Notes: generated by a model from the letters alone, not told the origin. Shown: positions 25,195 through 35,133, counted from the stretch's first letter. The stretch is DNA of 64,000 nt from Treponema sp. (GCA_016294105.1 JAEDCN010000010.1:19615-83614); one strand, 5' to 3'. Numbers and translations are program-made.

Positions 25195-27034
25195 CCAGGT
25201 TCACCTTTTCATAATTAGGAGTGGGAATACCTAACATTTGTCGTACTTCAGCCATGGTTTTAGGACCATTAGGTCCTGCACCAGGAATGTCTGTTGCTTC
25301 AGGCATGTTGATTACAGCATACATGCGAACAGGCTTTTCCTTTCCCTTTACGGTTACGGAAGGCATTTGCTCCACAAGTACATGGTCTTTTACCAATTCA
25401 TAGGTATTCTCGGTTATCAAAATATCTGTTCCCAGAGGCTTATTCAAGGCCTCTGTTCGTGATGCAAAGTTTACGGCATCGCCAATTACGGTGTATTCCA
25501 TTCGCTGGCTGGAACCAATCTGGCCTGCAATAACAGGACCAGTATTGACACCGCAACCAATCTTGATGATGGGCTTTTTGTCACCACCACGACCTACGTT
25601 GAATTCCTGCAATGCAGACCGCATCATCAGGCAGCCTCTAACGCAATTCAATGCATCTTGAGCAGGGGAGCCTGAGGACACTGGGGCTCCCCACACGGCC
25701 ATAACAGCATCGCCAATAAATTTATCAACAACACCATGGGTATTGTTTACACATTCAACCATGCGGGTCATGTAATCGTTCAGGAACTCAACAACCTCTG
25801 ATGGCTCCAGTTTTTCCGAAATAGCGGTAAAGGATCGGATATCGGAGAAGAAGATGGTTACTTCCTTGTTTTCACCACCCATGGTCAGTTCACCGCGGGC
25901 TGCCTTTTCTGCAATTTCCTTGTTTACAAAGCGACCAAAGCTGTCCTTCAAACGCTCTCGTTCTGCCAGACCACGGCCCATGGATACGAACCGCTCTGTC
26001 AGCAATCCAATTTCGTCCTTGGACTTTGGCGTTAGGTGTACTTCATATTCTCCCCGCTCAATCTGATCGGAAGCCTCAGCAAGCTGCTTCACTGGGGTAC
26101 TGATGGTTTTGGAGAAGAAGTAGATGAACAGAATGGCAATCATCAAGACTGCTATTGTTAGGTAAATGTTTTGACGCAGGGTATCGTACACAGGCTCCAT
26201 TACTAGGGAGGCCTGGATAGTGGTTATAACTCCACAATCTCCAATGGAAAGCTTATTGTAGGAACCGTAGAATTCTTGTCCATCCTTATCCTTAAACACC
26301 ATCTGGCGGTTTAAGTCGTTGTTGGCACGCATATCCTGAATAATGGTCATGTCAGAAAAATTAGCCCCGGCTTTAATTAGTTCAAAGTCGCTGTGAACCA
26401 ACAGGTCATTGTTGTGATTGACGATAAAGGATTCGTTTACCGAACCAGTACCAAAGGCTTCTACTAAAGATTCAGCGGAAAATAATACTACCACTGCCTG
26501 TTGCAAGCCACTTTCCTCCCAGGGATACAGTAGGGCAAGCATGGGAATGCCAAACACAGGAGTTCCAGAAAGCACAAAGACTTCTCCTCGGGCAGAACGC
26601 TGAATTTCCTCCTTGTTCACCGTTTGGAATACGTTCAGCATACCTTCGTCCAATTCATTAGAAAGGAAGAAGCGGGAATTGATAAGGGTTCTGTCGTTTC
26701 GGTCAGTTTCCACATTGTACAGGATAATGGCAGCCGTTTCTTGGTTTCGTTCAAAGAAGAAGGTGGTGGCCTGCCGTGCGATTGCATTGCTGTTTCCCGC
26801 ACTACTGAGCATATCTAATAGAAGAAAGCTATTAGATCGAATGGTAGTTAACTCTGATTCTGCAGAAACGGCGGAGCGGGAATTCAATGTATAGTTATTT
26901 TCCTCAGCAGTTCGCTTTGTTTCATCACCAACAAAGTAGGAAACAATGTAAGTAACGGCACCCAAGGAAATTAATACAAGCACTGTGATAATATTTATCA
27001 GTTTAAAACCGATAGGAAACTTTATCTTTTGCAT
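25160..27034 (-). CDS. Cache-HAMP adenylate/guanylate cyclase, class III
   Basis: A 624-residue membrane receptor cyclase. TM1 is at about 11-35. A periplasmic Cache-like sensor follows (about 40-285). TM2 is at about 290-308, HAMP at about 310-365 (TPVKQLAEASDQIERGEYEV), and a class III catalytic domain at about 385-590. The metal Asp residues are Asp 398 (FFSDIRSFT) and Asp 442 (DKFIGDAVMAVWG), and the transition-state helix EYTVIGDAVNFASR is intact. Lys in DKF suggests ATP as substrate, giving cyclic AMP. The gene leads the FecR and barrel genes, with a 35-base overlap. Confidence 0.88.
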   Translation of the reverse strand: MQKIKFPIGFKLINIITVLVLISLGAVTYIVSYFVGDETKRTAEENNYTLNSRSAVSAESELTTIRSNSFLLLDMLSSAGNSNAIARQATTFFFERNQETAAIILYNVETDRNDRTLINSRFFLSNELDEGMLNVFQTVNKEEIQRSARGEVFVLSGTPVFGIPMLALLYPWEESGLQQAVVVLFSAESLVEAFGTGSVNESFIVNHNNDLLVHSDFELIKAGANFSDMTIIQDMRANNDLNRQMVFKDKDGQEFYGSYNKLSIGDCGVITTIQASLVMEPVYDTLRQNIYLTIAVLMIAILFIYFFSKTISTPVKQLAEASDQIERGEYEVHLTPKSKDEIGLLTERFVSMGRGLAERERLKDSFGRFVNKEIAEKAARGELTMGGENKEVTIFFSDIRSFTAISEKLEPSEVVEFLNDYMTRMVECVNNTHGVVDKFIGDAVMAVWGAPVSSGSPAQDALNCVRGCLMMRSALQEFNVGRGGDKKPIIKIGCGVNTGPVIAGQIGSSQRMEYTVIGDAVNFASRTEALNKPLGTDILITENTYELVKDHVLVEQMPSVTVKGKEKPVRMYAVINMPEATDIPGAGPNGPKTMAEVRQMLGIPTPNYEKVNLDEEEKKYNIQA

Positions 27035-27112
27035 ATAAACCCACTTTTATAAGAAAATACTTTTTGGAAGAATATCGTAATTGTTACAATTATGTAAAGT
27101 CTTTTTTAAAGA

Positions 27113-27140
27113 AAAACTCCACCAAATTAAATTTTGGTGG
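27113..27140. terminator. Terminator after greA (leftward; possibly both ways)
   Basis: Stem CTCCACCAAA/TTTGGTGG (about 27113-27126 with 27132-27145) lies between the greA end and the cyclase start. Plus-strand A5 and A-rich flanks give T-runs leftward after GGAG, so it best serves greA. Confidence 0.75.
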
Positions 27141-27155
27141 AGTTTTACATGAAAA

Positions 27156-29882
27156 CTAGAAGTCAGCTTTTTTAATTTCCTGTACCTCGTAGGAATAGTC
27201 GTGGTCGTTGATAGTAAAGTTCAAGGTTTCCTGAACCTTTGCGTCCATCAACTTGCTTCCCAATGGAGACTGGAAGGAAATAATCTTCTTGTCGGGGTCG
27301 GATTCCCAAGGACCAAGGATGGTGAACTCATCAACCTCGTTGGTCTGGAGGTTCTTGAGGGTAACAATGGTACCGAAGGAAACCTTGCTGGTGGTGATGG
27401 TGGCTGGGTCAAAGATTTTGGCCTTGCCCAATTCCTCGTTCAGACGAGAGGCCCTGTTGTTCAACTCGTTTTGGCGTTCCTTTGCAGCCTTGTATTCGGC
27501 ATTTTCCTTCAAGTCACCCTGAGCCATTGCCTCGCTGATTTCCTTGGCATTAGCAGGCATTTCCACAGTAGTGATATGCTCCAGTTCCCTTTTCTTGGCA
27601 TCCAGCATCTTTGCAGTAACCAAGAATCCAAGGTAGTCCACAGTCTTTTCTTCCACACCGCGGGTCTTGAACTCGGGGAATTTCTTCTGCAGCTCGTTTC
27701 TGATATTCAGCTTGATAACTGCATCAAGATCCCGCACATCGTCCACCAGAGTGAACATACGGGTAGCTGTGTCCAGATTGTTAGACAGGATATAACTCAA
27801 GAGGCGAGGATGGGGCTGGCCTTCATCTCTTTCCTCAAAAATCAACTTCTGAATCTGGCGGTCCAGCTTTCTGTTGTCAGTGGTATCCACGTGGTTTGCA
27901 ATCTCACGGTAAATCAGATTTAAGATATGAATCATTGTTACCAGCTGCTTTTCTTGAGAAATACCTGCTTCCTTGAACCATTCCTCGTTCCGGCATTCAC
28001 GGAAGAAGAAGATTGCTGCCTCACGATACACGCGGTAATCCTCAAAGCTCTCCACTGCAAGCTTTTTCACTGCGTCCACATGGCCATTTGCAATAAGCTG
28101 ATCCAACAATTCACGACGGAGCACTGTGGGGAAGAGTTTGGTGTAGATTTCCTTCCAGTTTGGTAGCAATGTTCTGATGCAGTTGAGGAAGTCCTGTCTC
28201 AGGCTGGTATTCTTGGTGTCCTTAAGGGACAAGTACATTTCCCGTGGGTCATCTAGGTCGCCGAACAAATCTCCAAAGGTGTACTTGAAGTTGGGGTTGA
28301 GATGTGGCCGCTCTGCCACAATTTTTCGTACCACCAAATATGAGGCCATAACCTGCTCGGTAACAGCACTGAAGGACTTGAGGTAGTTGGCAAAATAGGA
28401 GAACATCTCGGTAAAGAGTTCGGAATCCTTGTCTGTTTCATCAGAAGAGAAGTACTTCATGAAGATGTCAATACGAGCAAAGAACTGCTTCTGTGCCTTG
28501 AACTCATTGGAAAGCTTTTCTTCCTGGGAAATGGCGTGGGGACGCACAGTATACATATTGATGTCATTGGGATTGATACCAAAGGTGGAATCAGTCTCAA
28601 GGATGCGGCGGGCATTGGTGCTCCAGCTGGTCCATTCTCCTGGAGTAAGGATTGCAGGTACCAGCTCAGCCTTTACCCGCTTGAAATCACAGTTGTTGTC
28701 AAAGCTCTTGATGATGGTCTTCAAGGCCCAAGCCTTGTCGTCCTTTACCATCTTAGCCAAATCTTTAGGTGTTTTTGTAGCCTTGAGCACCCAAATATGA
28801 TCTGGGGCCAGTGGCTTCAGTGCTTCAATGGCCATGTCAGAAGTCATTTCCTTTTTGCCGAACTTCTTTCCAAAGTTAATGAGCAAATGCTTGTCTGTTA
28901 CCTTCTGGATGATACCAACACCCCAGTAGCGGTGGAATACAAAGTTCTTTGTGTCAAAGGCAATACGCTTTTCAAAGCCAGAAATAGCATCGAATACGTT
29001 ACGGGCGCTTCCGATAAGACCAGATTCTCGGATACATTCCTCCAGACGGCTGTGGTTTTTGTGCTTGTTGCGGAAGCAGTCGGTAATCTCTCGACGGGCC
29101 CAAAGATCTGCGTTGTCAATGGATAGAATCAGCTTGATGATGTCGATAGCTACATCCCAGTTCTCGTTGTTCTTGTAGTACATGTACAATTCCTGCATCA
29201 AGACGGCACTCTTGTCCTCGCTGATATTCTTTGCAATCTTTCGTTGTACAAGATAGAAAAAGTCGATTTCATTGGGAATAAGGGACACCAGCTTTGACCA
29301 CAATTCCTTGATCTGGTTCATGGTGTTGATGCCGTTGTTGATGTAGCGGTGGATGGCCTTCTTGTAATAGTCGATGGCATCCTCTAGGTTTCCGTCCTTC
29401 TCGTAACGCTCGGCCAACAGCTTTGCAATGTCTGCTTCCTCGTGGTCTATGCGAACAAGAGTTTCATAAATATCCCAGAGCTTTTCGTTTCCTTCCTCCC
29501 GATAGCATTCAGCCAAGGTACGCAGGGCGAATTTATTGCTGGCATCCTCTCCCAGAATTGATTCACAGAGGTAGGTAACAACATTTGGCTTGTGGTTGTC
29601 CAAAAAGATGTCAACGAGGCTTACCAAGGAGGAATTGTCCAAGGTTCCCTTCTTTAGCCCCAGCATACCAGAGATGTACAGAGCGATGATGCTCTGCTTT
29701 GTATGGGACAAATGCTCGTCGCAGATGGCTTTAATCTCATCGATGCAGTTGTGGTTTCGGGCATTTTCCACGACGACAGCCAGCTCGATGAAATTATTCT
29801 TTGAATAATTACTGATGGTTGCCCGTGTCCATTTTTCTTCCGTCAGCATTTCCTGTACAGATTTTACCAATTCCTCAGACAT
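27156..29882 (-). CDS. greA: GreA transcription elongation factor with long N-terminal extension
   Basis: A 908-residue protein whose last 160 residues are a GreA/GreB factor: the coiled coil with GDLKENAEYKAAKERQ (acidic tip DLKENAEY), then the C-terminal FKBP-like fold (VTLKNLQTNEVDEFTILGPWESD...ISFQSPLGSKLM). This part stimulates cleavage of backtracked RNA by RNA polymerase. The first 740 residues are helical and TPR-like (DIAKLLAERYEKDGNLEDAIDYYKKAI). This extension is known in spirochete GreA (Borrelia and T. pallidum). AGGAG sits 7 bases before the ATG. It follows a TPR gene by 69 bases. Confidence 0.9.
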   Translation of the reverse strand: MSEELVKSVQEMLTEEKWTRATISNYSKNNFIELAVVVENARNHNCIDEIKAICDEHLSHTKQSIIALYISGMLGLKKGTLDNSSLVSLVDIFLDNHKPNVVTYLCESILGEDASNKFALRTLAECYREEGNEKLWDIYETLVRIDHEEADIAKLLAERYEKDGNLEDAIDYYKKAIHRYINNGINTMNQIKELWSKLVSLIPNEIDFFYLVQRKIAKNISEDKSAVLMQELYMYYKNNENWDVAIDIIKLILSIDNADLWARREITDCFRNKHKNHSRLEECIRESGLIGSARNVFDAISGFEKRIAFDTKNFVFHRYWGVGIIQKVTDKHLLINFGKKFGKKEMTSDMAIEALKPLAPDHIWVLKATKTPKDLAKMVKDDKAWALKTIIKSFDNNCDFKRVKAELVPAILTPGEWTSWSTNARRILETDSTFGINPNDINMYTVRPHAISQEEKLSNEFKAQKQFFARIDIFMKYFSSDETDKDSELFTEMFSYFANYLKSFSAVTEQVMASYLVVRKIVAERPHLNPNFKYTFGDLFGDLDDPREMYLSLKDTKNTSLRQDFLNCIRTLLPNWKEIYTKLFPTVLRRELLDQLIANGHVDAVKKLAVESFEDYRVYREAAIFFFRECRNEEWFKEAGISQEKQLVTMIHILNLIYREIANHVDTTDNRKLDRQIQKLIFEERDEGQPHPRLLSYILSNNLDTATRMFTLVDDVRDLDAVIKLNIRNELQKKFPEFKTRGVEEKTVDYLGFLVTAKMLDAKKRELEHITTVEMPANAKEISEAMAQGDLKENAEYKAAKERQNELNNRASRLNEELGKAKIFDPATITTSKVSFGTIVTLKNLQTNEVDEFTILGPWESDPDKKIISFQSPLGSKLMDAKVQETLNFTINDHDYSYEVQEIKKADF

Positions 29883-29951
29883 ATATCACTCCTGTTGTGC
29901 CAGTAATTTTGCTCGTACCAGCGATTCTGTTTGATTCTGTTCCACTTACCG

Positions 29952-30905
29952 CTACATGGTGTATGCTCGATACACGTCTTCGTTAAGCAACCGTATTCGA
30001 CGGAGGGTGTCCTCAATCATTTCCCTGTTGTCGTTTACGTTCATGTAATAGTCAATAAGCCAAAAGTACTTATTGATGAGTCTGGGCACCAGCAAAGACA
30101 CTTCACTAGTGGAAGACTGAATCTCATTCTCAAGGCTGGTGATGTCCCGCTTCAAGTTGCTGAACTCAATGGGCCTCAAGGGTCGGTTTATGTTAAGAAC
30201 ACCATAAAGGACACCGTACACCGGTATCCATTCTTGCATTACTCGGTCGGGGTAGCCGAACTGCCGTACTAACTCCACCAACCGTAGGATTAATTCGGAG
30301 TCAAGAAAGAGTAAATCAATCTTATTAGCTCCAAGAAAAAATGCTTCCCGAAAAAAAACCTTTGCATAGCAGTCCTGTCCGCACAGGGCATAGCAGTCTG
30401 CCATTTCGGCTAAGATAGGGGCAGCATCCTCCCGCTTAGTTATGTTGTCCAACAGGGTGTTGGCTTCTTTCAGGTAGGTTAATGCTACCTCAAAGGCACC
30501 CAGTTGCTTGTGACAGAAGGCAGCCTTTCGGTAGGCTTCTGCCCGTAAAATTTGCTGGGGGTCCTCCAAGTGTTGCTGGTAGTTTTCCAGTGCCTGGGAA
30601 AACACTCCCCGCCGTACAGCATAAATACTGGCCTCATAATTTTCGTCCAACAAGTCAGTGATTCCTGTTATGAATCGCTTCCATCCTTGGATTATCCGCT
30701 CCCCCCTTTCAAATGGAAGAAGAATAGCTTCTGCAACAGAAAGCTCTTCCTTCCAAAAGCTGGCGCACCGGATAGTGAATAGAATCTCCTTGTTGTCTAA
30801 ATCATCTGCCAGAGCGTCCTCCAGCAGGGGCTTTGCCATAGCAGGTTTGCCTTCTTTCAAAAGTTCATATGCCTGGTAAAGTCCATTGTTTAGTCGAGTA
30901 CTCAT
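29952..30905 (-). CDS. TPR-like hypothetical protein upstream of greA
   Basis: A 317-residue soluble helical protein with TPR-like repeats through about residue 215 (YRKAAFCHKQLGAFEVALTYLKEAN). No other domain is recognised. It is the first gene of the greA unit and has its own promoter. Its ATG follows the -10 box by 13 bases with no Shine-Dalgarno. Confidence 0.6.
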   Translation of the reverse strand: MSTRLNNGLYQAYELLKEGKPAMAKPLLEDALADDLDNKEILFTIRCASFWKEELSVAEAILLPFERGERIIQGWKRFITGITDLLDENYEASIYAVRRGVFSQALENYQQHLEDPQQILRAEAYRKAAFCHKQLGAFEVALTYLKEANTLLDNITKREDAAPILAEMADCYALCGQDCYAKVFFREAFFLGANKIDLLFLDSELILRLVELVRQFGYPDRVMQEWIPVYGVLYGVLNINRPLRPIEFSNLKRDITSLENEIQSSTSEVSLLVPRLINKYFWLIDYYMNVNDNREMIEDTLRRIRLLNEDVYRAYTM

Positions 30906-30918
30906 AGCTATATTTCTT

Positions 30919-30946
30919 ATTATACAAATATATAATCTTTAGTCAA
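30919..30946 (-). promoter_or_regulatory. Promoter of the TPR-greA unit
   Basis: TTGACT (30946-30941), 16-base spacer, TATAAT (30924-30919), read leftward. The predicted start near 30912 leaves a leader of about 7 bases before the ATG at 30905. Confidence 0.75.
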
Positions 30947-31152
30947 TTACATTTTTTTTCAAAAGTGGGGAACATTTATAGTATGTTTTGCTAGTGTGCG
31001 TCAAGGTGGTAAAGCCCTATTTTTAAAAAATTTCACGGAAAATAAACAAAAAAAATATAGATTTTTTATAAAAGTTTAGTTTTGTTCCTAAAAGTTGGTA
31101 TTTTTTTTCCTGGTTTTCCAAGCATTCCAGAGGAAAGTGGATAAAAGATGTA

Positions 31153-31181
31153 TTTACATATTCAACATCATTTGTTACTAT
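31153..31181 (+). promoter_or_regulatory. Promoter of rpe
   Basis: TTTACA (31153-31158), 17-base spacer, TACTAT (31176-31181). The predicted start near 31188 leaves a leader of 2-3 bases before ATG 31191. The rest of the 285-base gap (30906-31190) holds only the divergent promoter and AT-rich sequence. Confidence 0.7.
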
Positions 31182-31190
31182 TTATGGGCT

Positions 31191-31838
31191 ATGGATACTT
31201 CAAAATCAACCGGAAAATCAGTGCTGTTGGCTCCCTCCCTTCTTTCTGCCGATTTTTTCTCCTTGGAAAAATCCTTCAAATACATGGAAGAGAAGGGGGC
31301 GGATTGGGTTCATATCGATGTGATGGACGGAACCTTTGTTCCCCAGATTACCTTTGGTCAGCCCATTGTAAAGTCTCTGCGTCCCCATTCCTCTTTGCCC
31401 TTTGATGTGCATCTTATGGTGGAGCATCCTGAAACCCAGATAGAAAGCTTTGCTGCTGCCGGTGCCGACTATATCACCATCCATTGGGAGGCTACAGTCC
31501 ATCACCATCGTGTTATGGCTGCTATTCACCAGCTGGGAAAAAAGGCTGGAATTTCCATTGTGCCTTCAATCCCCGTCAGTGCCATAGAAGAAATCCTGCC
31601 CTACGTGGACTTGGTGCTTGTTATGACCGTAAATCCCGGTTTTGGCGGACAGGAGTTCATTCCTCGTGCTGCAGAAAAGATTGCTCTCTTGAAAAAACTT
31701 CGGGAGGAATATGGCTACAACTATTTGATTTCTGTAGATGGTGGAATAAATACAGAAACCGCAGGTTTTGTAATTGACAAAGGTGCCGATATATTAGTAT
31801 CAGGATCATCCTTTTTTAGCGGATCCTTGGTTCTGTGA
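31191..31838 (+). CDS. rpe: Ribulose-phosphate 3-epimerase
   Basis: A 215-residue TIM-barrel enzyme that converts ribulose 5-phosphate to xylulose 5-phosphate in the pentose phosphate pathway. Motifs: LAPSLLSADF, WVHIDVMDGTFVPQITFGQ (metal His and Asp), FDVHLMVEHPE, LVMTVNPGFGGQEFI and SVDGGINTETA. The longer frame from 31095 is rejected because it contains the promoter. Start 31191 has no Shine-Dalgarno and sits just after the -10 box. A TPR gene follows after 30 bases. Confidence 0.93.
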   Translation: MDTSKSTGKSVLLAPSLLSADFFSLEKSFKYMEEKGADWVHIDVMDGTFVPQITFGQPIVKSLRPHSSLPFDVHLMVEHPETQIESFAAAGADYITIHWEATVHHHRVMAAIHQLGKKAGISIVPSIPVSAIEEILPYVDLVLVMTVNPGFGGQEFIPRAAEKIALLKKLREEYGYNYLISVDGGINTETAGFVIDKGADILVSGSSFFSGSLVL

Positions 31839-31868
31839 TTTTTTTTTTTGGAGATAAAGTACCTGACA

Positions 31869-32945
31869 ATGAAAAGAGGAATATTTTTAGCCATATTGTT
31901 GTGTCTGCTGTTTTGCGTGCCCCAGGGTGTCCTTGTGGCAAATGAGGCTGACGGGCAAAATCTTTCCATGCTGCAAGGGTACGAGGCATTCCGTAATGGG
32001 GATTGGGTTTCCGCATTGTTTTTTCTTCGGAAGGCTGTAGGTTCTGGAGCCACCACGGAGGAGACTTGGTACCTGCTGATTTTGTCTGAAATGTACAGTC
32101 AGGAATATGAGGCTGCAATTCAGGATTGCCAGCATTATATGGCTCAGTATCCTGAGGGGGGATTCTATCCTTTAGTGGAATACCAGTATGGTCGTTCTCT
32201 ATATTGCTCCGGCAAATATCAGGATGCCATATCCCAGTTTACCGATTTTTGCCACAGCTATCCTGACAGTGAGTTTTATCCTTCCGCCCTCTTTTTTATC
32301 GCAGAGTCTTTCTTCAATGAATATAATTACAGCTCCGCCAAGGTACTGTACCAGCGACTGGTGGATGATTATCCTTTGGCAGAGCGTTCTCCAGAGGCCA
32401 AAGACCGGCTGAGAATTATTGGCCAGGTGGAGCGGGAAGAAAAATTGCTCTACTTGTTGCGAGTGACTGGAGAGGAATATCTTGCCGCAAAGGAAGATTA
32501 CGAAAAACAGCTTCGGAAGTACCAGTCTGAGGATTCCATGGGACTGCAGGACCAGCTTTCCAAAAGCTTTTCCGATATGCGGGCAATGCAGTCCACTGTA
32601 GATGAGCTGCAGTATCGTAATGATGAGCAGTCTCGTCGTATAGCACAATTAGAGGAAGAAAAGAAGTTGCTGGAGATTTCTGCCAGTGAGGCCCGTCGTT
32701 TGGCTTCGGATATTGCTACTGCAAGTCAGGCATTCAGCAACACAGCGGTTTCCGAAAAGCCAGCCCCAGAAGAGCCTGTTTCAAAGGAACAAGTTTCCCA
32801 GGCAACACCCCAAGTAAACGAGAGTGCTGTGCGGGAAACGGTTTCTGGCACAGCTGCACGGTATCCTGAGCTTGAGTCCTTGCGGGAAAAGGTTGAGGAA
32901 TTACAGCGATTGCTGGAGGAACGTTCCATCAAGGGAGAAAACTAA
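31869..32945 (+). CDS. Secreted TPR protein, YbgF/CpoB-like layout
   Basis: About 358 residues: a signal peptide (about 1-25, GIFLAILLCLLFCVPQGVLVA), then TPRs of the YbgF/BamD kind (YQYGRSLYCSGKYQDAISQFTDFCHSYPDSEFYPSALFFIAESFF, about 95-165), then a coiled coil (about 205-275) and a Pro/Ser/Glu-rich tail ending in a second short coil. Start 31869 follows a T-run; the TTG at 31848 is unlikely. The GGAG at 31850 is too far for a normal site. It overlaps the next gene by one base (TAATG). Confidence 0.6.
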   Translation: MKRGIFLAILLCLLFCVPQGVLVANEADGQNLSMLQGYEAFRNGDWVSALFFLRKAVGSGATTEETWYLLILSEMYSQEYEAAIQDCQHYMAQYPEGGFYPLVEYQYGRSLYCSGKYQDAISQFTDFCHSYPDSEFYPSALFFIAESFFNEYNYSSAKVLYQRLVDDYPLAERSPEAKDRLRIIGQVEREEKLLYLLRVTGEEYLAAKEDYEKQLRKYQSEDSMGLQDQLSKSFSDMRAMQSTVDELQYRNDEQSRRIAQLEEEKKLLEISASEARRLASDIATASQAFSNTAVSEKPAPEEPVSKEQVSQATPQVNESAVRETVSGTAARYPELESLREKVEELQRLLEERSIKGEN

Positions 32946-34021
32946 TGAGAAGGCTACAATTTATTTCATTTGTATTGATTCTTTTTACCGTCATGGCTTT
33001 TGCTCCAGCTACCACACTGGATAAGCGGCTGGGAGACTTTGTGCTTCAGGTTTCTGACGATGTAGGTGCCTTCAATATTCGCTATGCCCCTGAAAAATCA
33101 AGCTCCTCCACCAATTTCTTCGTTTCCCACAACGATTATGCCACCACTTATTTCAGTGTGTTGGTGGATGATACCGCCTATCAGTTGCGCCGTGGTTCTA
33201 TCTCGTCTATCCAGCTTGTGGATCAAAATGATGGAGCAGGCCTTGTTTTTAAGATTCGGGACAAGCTAAACGTAGCAGTGAATTTAACCCCTGTTGCCGA
33301 TGTAACAAGTTCTGGACAGGGAGCTGTAAAGGTAGAGGTGGTGTTGGAGAATATTTCTTCCACAACCTTGAATGTGGCTCTGAAAGGGATTTTTGATACG
33401 ATTTTGGGAGAAAATTCCGGGGTGCATTTTGTAACCGCCCGCTATCCCTACGTCAGCACCGAAGCAAGTTTCTCTGATATGGAGCAGCTGCAGTGGGTTC
33501 GTTCCTCCAATGGAAATGAATCCATCCAATTTCTCTTTGAAGGCAACGGAATTTCTAGCCCCAAGATGGTGGTTTTGGCTAACAAGGACGTAGTCACCAG
33601 TGATAGCTGGATGCCCATCATCAAGACGGGAAGAACCTTCAATTCTGTATTTTCATACAATAACTCAGCCATTTGTGCCCTGTGGGATAAGATGTCCTTA
33701 ACCCCATCTACTAAGGGGTCTGTCACCTTCTATATTACCTTGGCTTCCAAGGCAAAAATTCCTCCTACGGCAAGCTTTCTAGGACCAAAGCAGGGGGCTG
33801 GTAATTTGACAGATGGGGATAAAATTCTCTACACTGATGAGTATGGAGTTGTCTATACCGTGGGAGATATTACCGACAGTATGCTGAACATGCAGTATAT
33901 CAATGATTTGTTAGACAGAATCAGAAACCTGGAGGAAGACCCAGCTCATATCGATAGGAATGAGCTCTTGCGTCTCAATGCGGAACTGGATGCTATTTTG
34001 GAAAAAGTAAGGCGGCTTTAG
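32945..34021 (+). CDS. Secreted hypothetical protein with C-terminal coil
   Basis: A 358-residue protein with a signal peptide (about 1-21, FISFVLILFTVMAFAPATT), a beta-rich body (about 25-285) and a short C-terminal coiled coil (LLDRIRNLEEDPAHIDRNELLRLNAELDAIL). No family is recognised. GGGAG lies 8 bases upstream. It sits between two TPR genes, all within 3 bases or overlapping, so the three products likely act together in the envelope. Confidence 0.55.
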   Translation: MRRLQFISFVLILFTVMAFAPATTLDKRLGDFVLQVSDDVGAFNIRYAPEKSSSSTNFFVSHNDYATTYFSVLVDDTAYQLRRGSISSIQLVDQNDGAGLVFKIRDKLNVAVNLTPVADVTSSGQGAVKVEVVLENISSTTLNVALKGIFDTILGENSGVHFVTARYPYVSTEASFSDMEQLQWVRSSNGNESIQFLFEGNGISSPKMVVLANKDVVTSDSWMPIIKTGRTFNSVFSYNNSAICALWDKMSLTPSTKGSVTFYITLASKAKIPPTASFLGPKQGAGNLTDGDKILYTDEYGVVYTVGDITDSMLNMQYINDLLDRIRNLEEDPAHIDRNELLRLNAELDAILEKVRRL

Positions 34022-34023
34022 GT

Positions 34024-35133
34024 ATGTCCAAAGCTGCTGGACCTCTTAAAATTGCTAGAAAACTTCTCCGTGCCAGAAAATTCTTCAATGTCATCACATT
34101 GTTGGAGCAGCATGAGGATGAGTACAGGGATAGTATCGATTTTTATTATTATCTCGGTACAGCATGTTTGTATCAGGACGATAGGGCTGGTGCAAACAGC
34201 TATTTTGATGCCGCCAGAAGGCTTACTGTCTCTGACCAGCGGATTATCCTTGCCCAAGCGGCCTTGTTCCTCCGGCGGGGTGAAACGGATCGAGCCATAA
34301 ATTATTACCTTGATGTGCTTGATATAGAGCCAAAGAATAAGATTGCTCTCAAAGCTTTGGATGTCATCGAGCAAAAGTCAAAAAGTACGGAATTGCTTCA
34401 CGAATTTATTTCTGGTGGGGGAGCAAAAAAATTTTATCCTTCCTTGGGAATCCATCCCTTTGTGAAATTCCTTTTAGTGCTGGTGTCCGTGCTGCTGGTG
34501 GGATATGCAGGTTTTCTTACGGCTCAGTTTTATAGCTTGTCTCATCCTGTCCAACCACGGGCTGATTTGTCTGCCTTTGCTTTGTCTGTGGATCAGCGGA
34601 ACAATGCACTTCAGGAGGATTTGTCTGGGGAGGCATATCACTACATTATGAATGCCCGTCAGGTGAATGAAACCTATGATGCGGCTCGTAGCTTATTCCA
34701 GCAGCATCGTGACAATGCGGCTCAAATCGAAATCAATAGAATTCTTCATTCCAATGCCTCCACCGCCATTAAGCAGAATGTTCGTATGCTGATGGACTAC
34801 CTACAGGAGCCCACCTTTGATTCCTTTACCGACAATATTTCCTATCTACAGGTTATAAAGGAACCTCATCTGTACGTGGATTGTTGGGTGGTTTGGAAGG
34901 GACGGATTACCAATGCCCAGTCCAGTAACGAGGGTTTTACCTGTGATTTGCTGGTGGGCTACGAGAATTTACAACGGGTGGAAGGAATAGTTCCTCTGGT
35001 GTTTCAGCAGGCCATGGATATTGATGCCACCCTGCCGCTACAGGTGCTTGGCCGAATCGGTGTGCGGGAAGATGGCAAGCTGTTCATTCAGGGAAAGTCC
35101 GTGTACCAGCCCAGAGACGGCAGTTCCTTGTAA
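34024..35133 (+). CDS. Membrane TPR protein
   Basis: A 369-residue protein. TPRs cover about 10-125 (FYYYLGTACLYQDDRAGANSYFDAARRL), one membrane helix about 144-168 (FVKFLLVLVSVLLVGYAGFLTAQF), then an extracytoplasmic part of about 200 residues with helices and a final beta-rich domain. With TPRs inside and a sensor-like part outside, it may link envelope and cytoplasm. It ends a four-gene run that starts at rpe. The 122-base gap to recA holds a TATAAT but no good -35. Confidence 0.58.
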   Translation: MSKAAGPLKIARKLLRARKFFNVITLLEQHEDEYRDSIDFYYYLGTACLYQDDRAGANSYFDAARRLTVSDQRIILAQAALFLRRGETDRAINYYLDVLDIEPKNKIALKALDVIEQKSKSTELLHEFISGGGAKKFYPSLGIHPFVKFLLVLVSVLLVGYAGFLTAQFYSLSHPVQPRADLSAFALSVDQRNNALQEDLSGEAYHYIMNARQVNETYDAARSLFQQHRDNAAQIEINRILHSNASTAIKQNVRMLMDYLQEPTFDSFTDNISYLQVIKEPHLYVDCWVVWKGRITNAQSSNEGFTCDLLVGYENLQRVEGIVPLVFQQAMDIDATLPLQVLGRIGVREDGKLFIQGKSVYQPRDGSSL

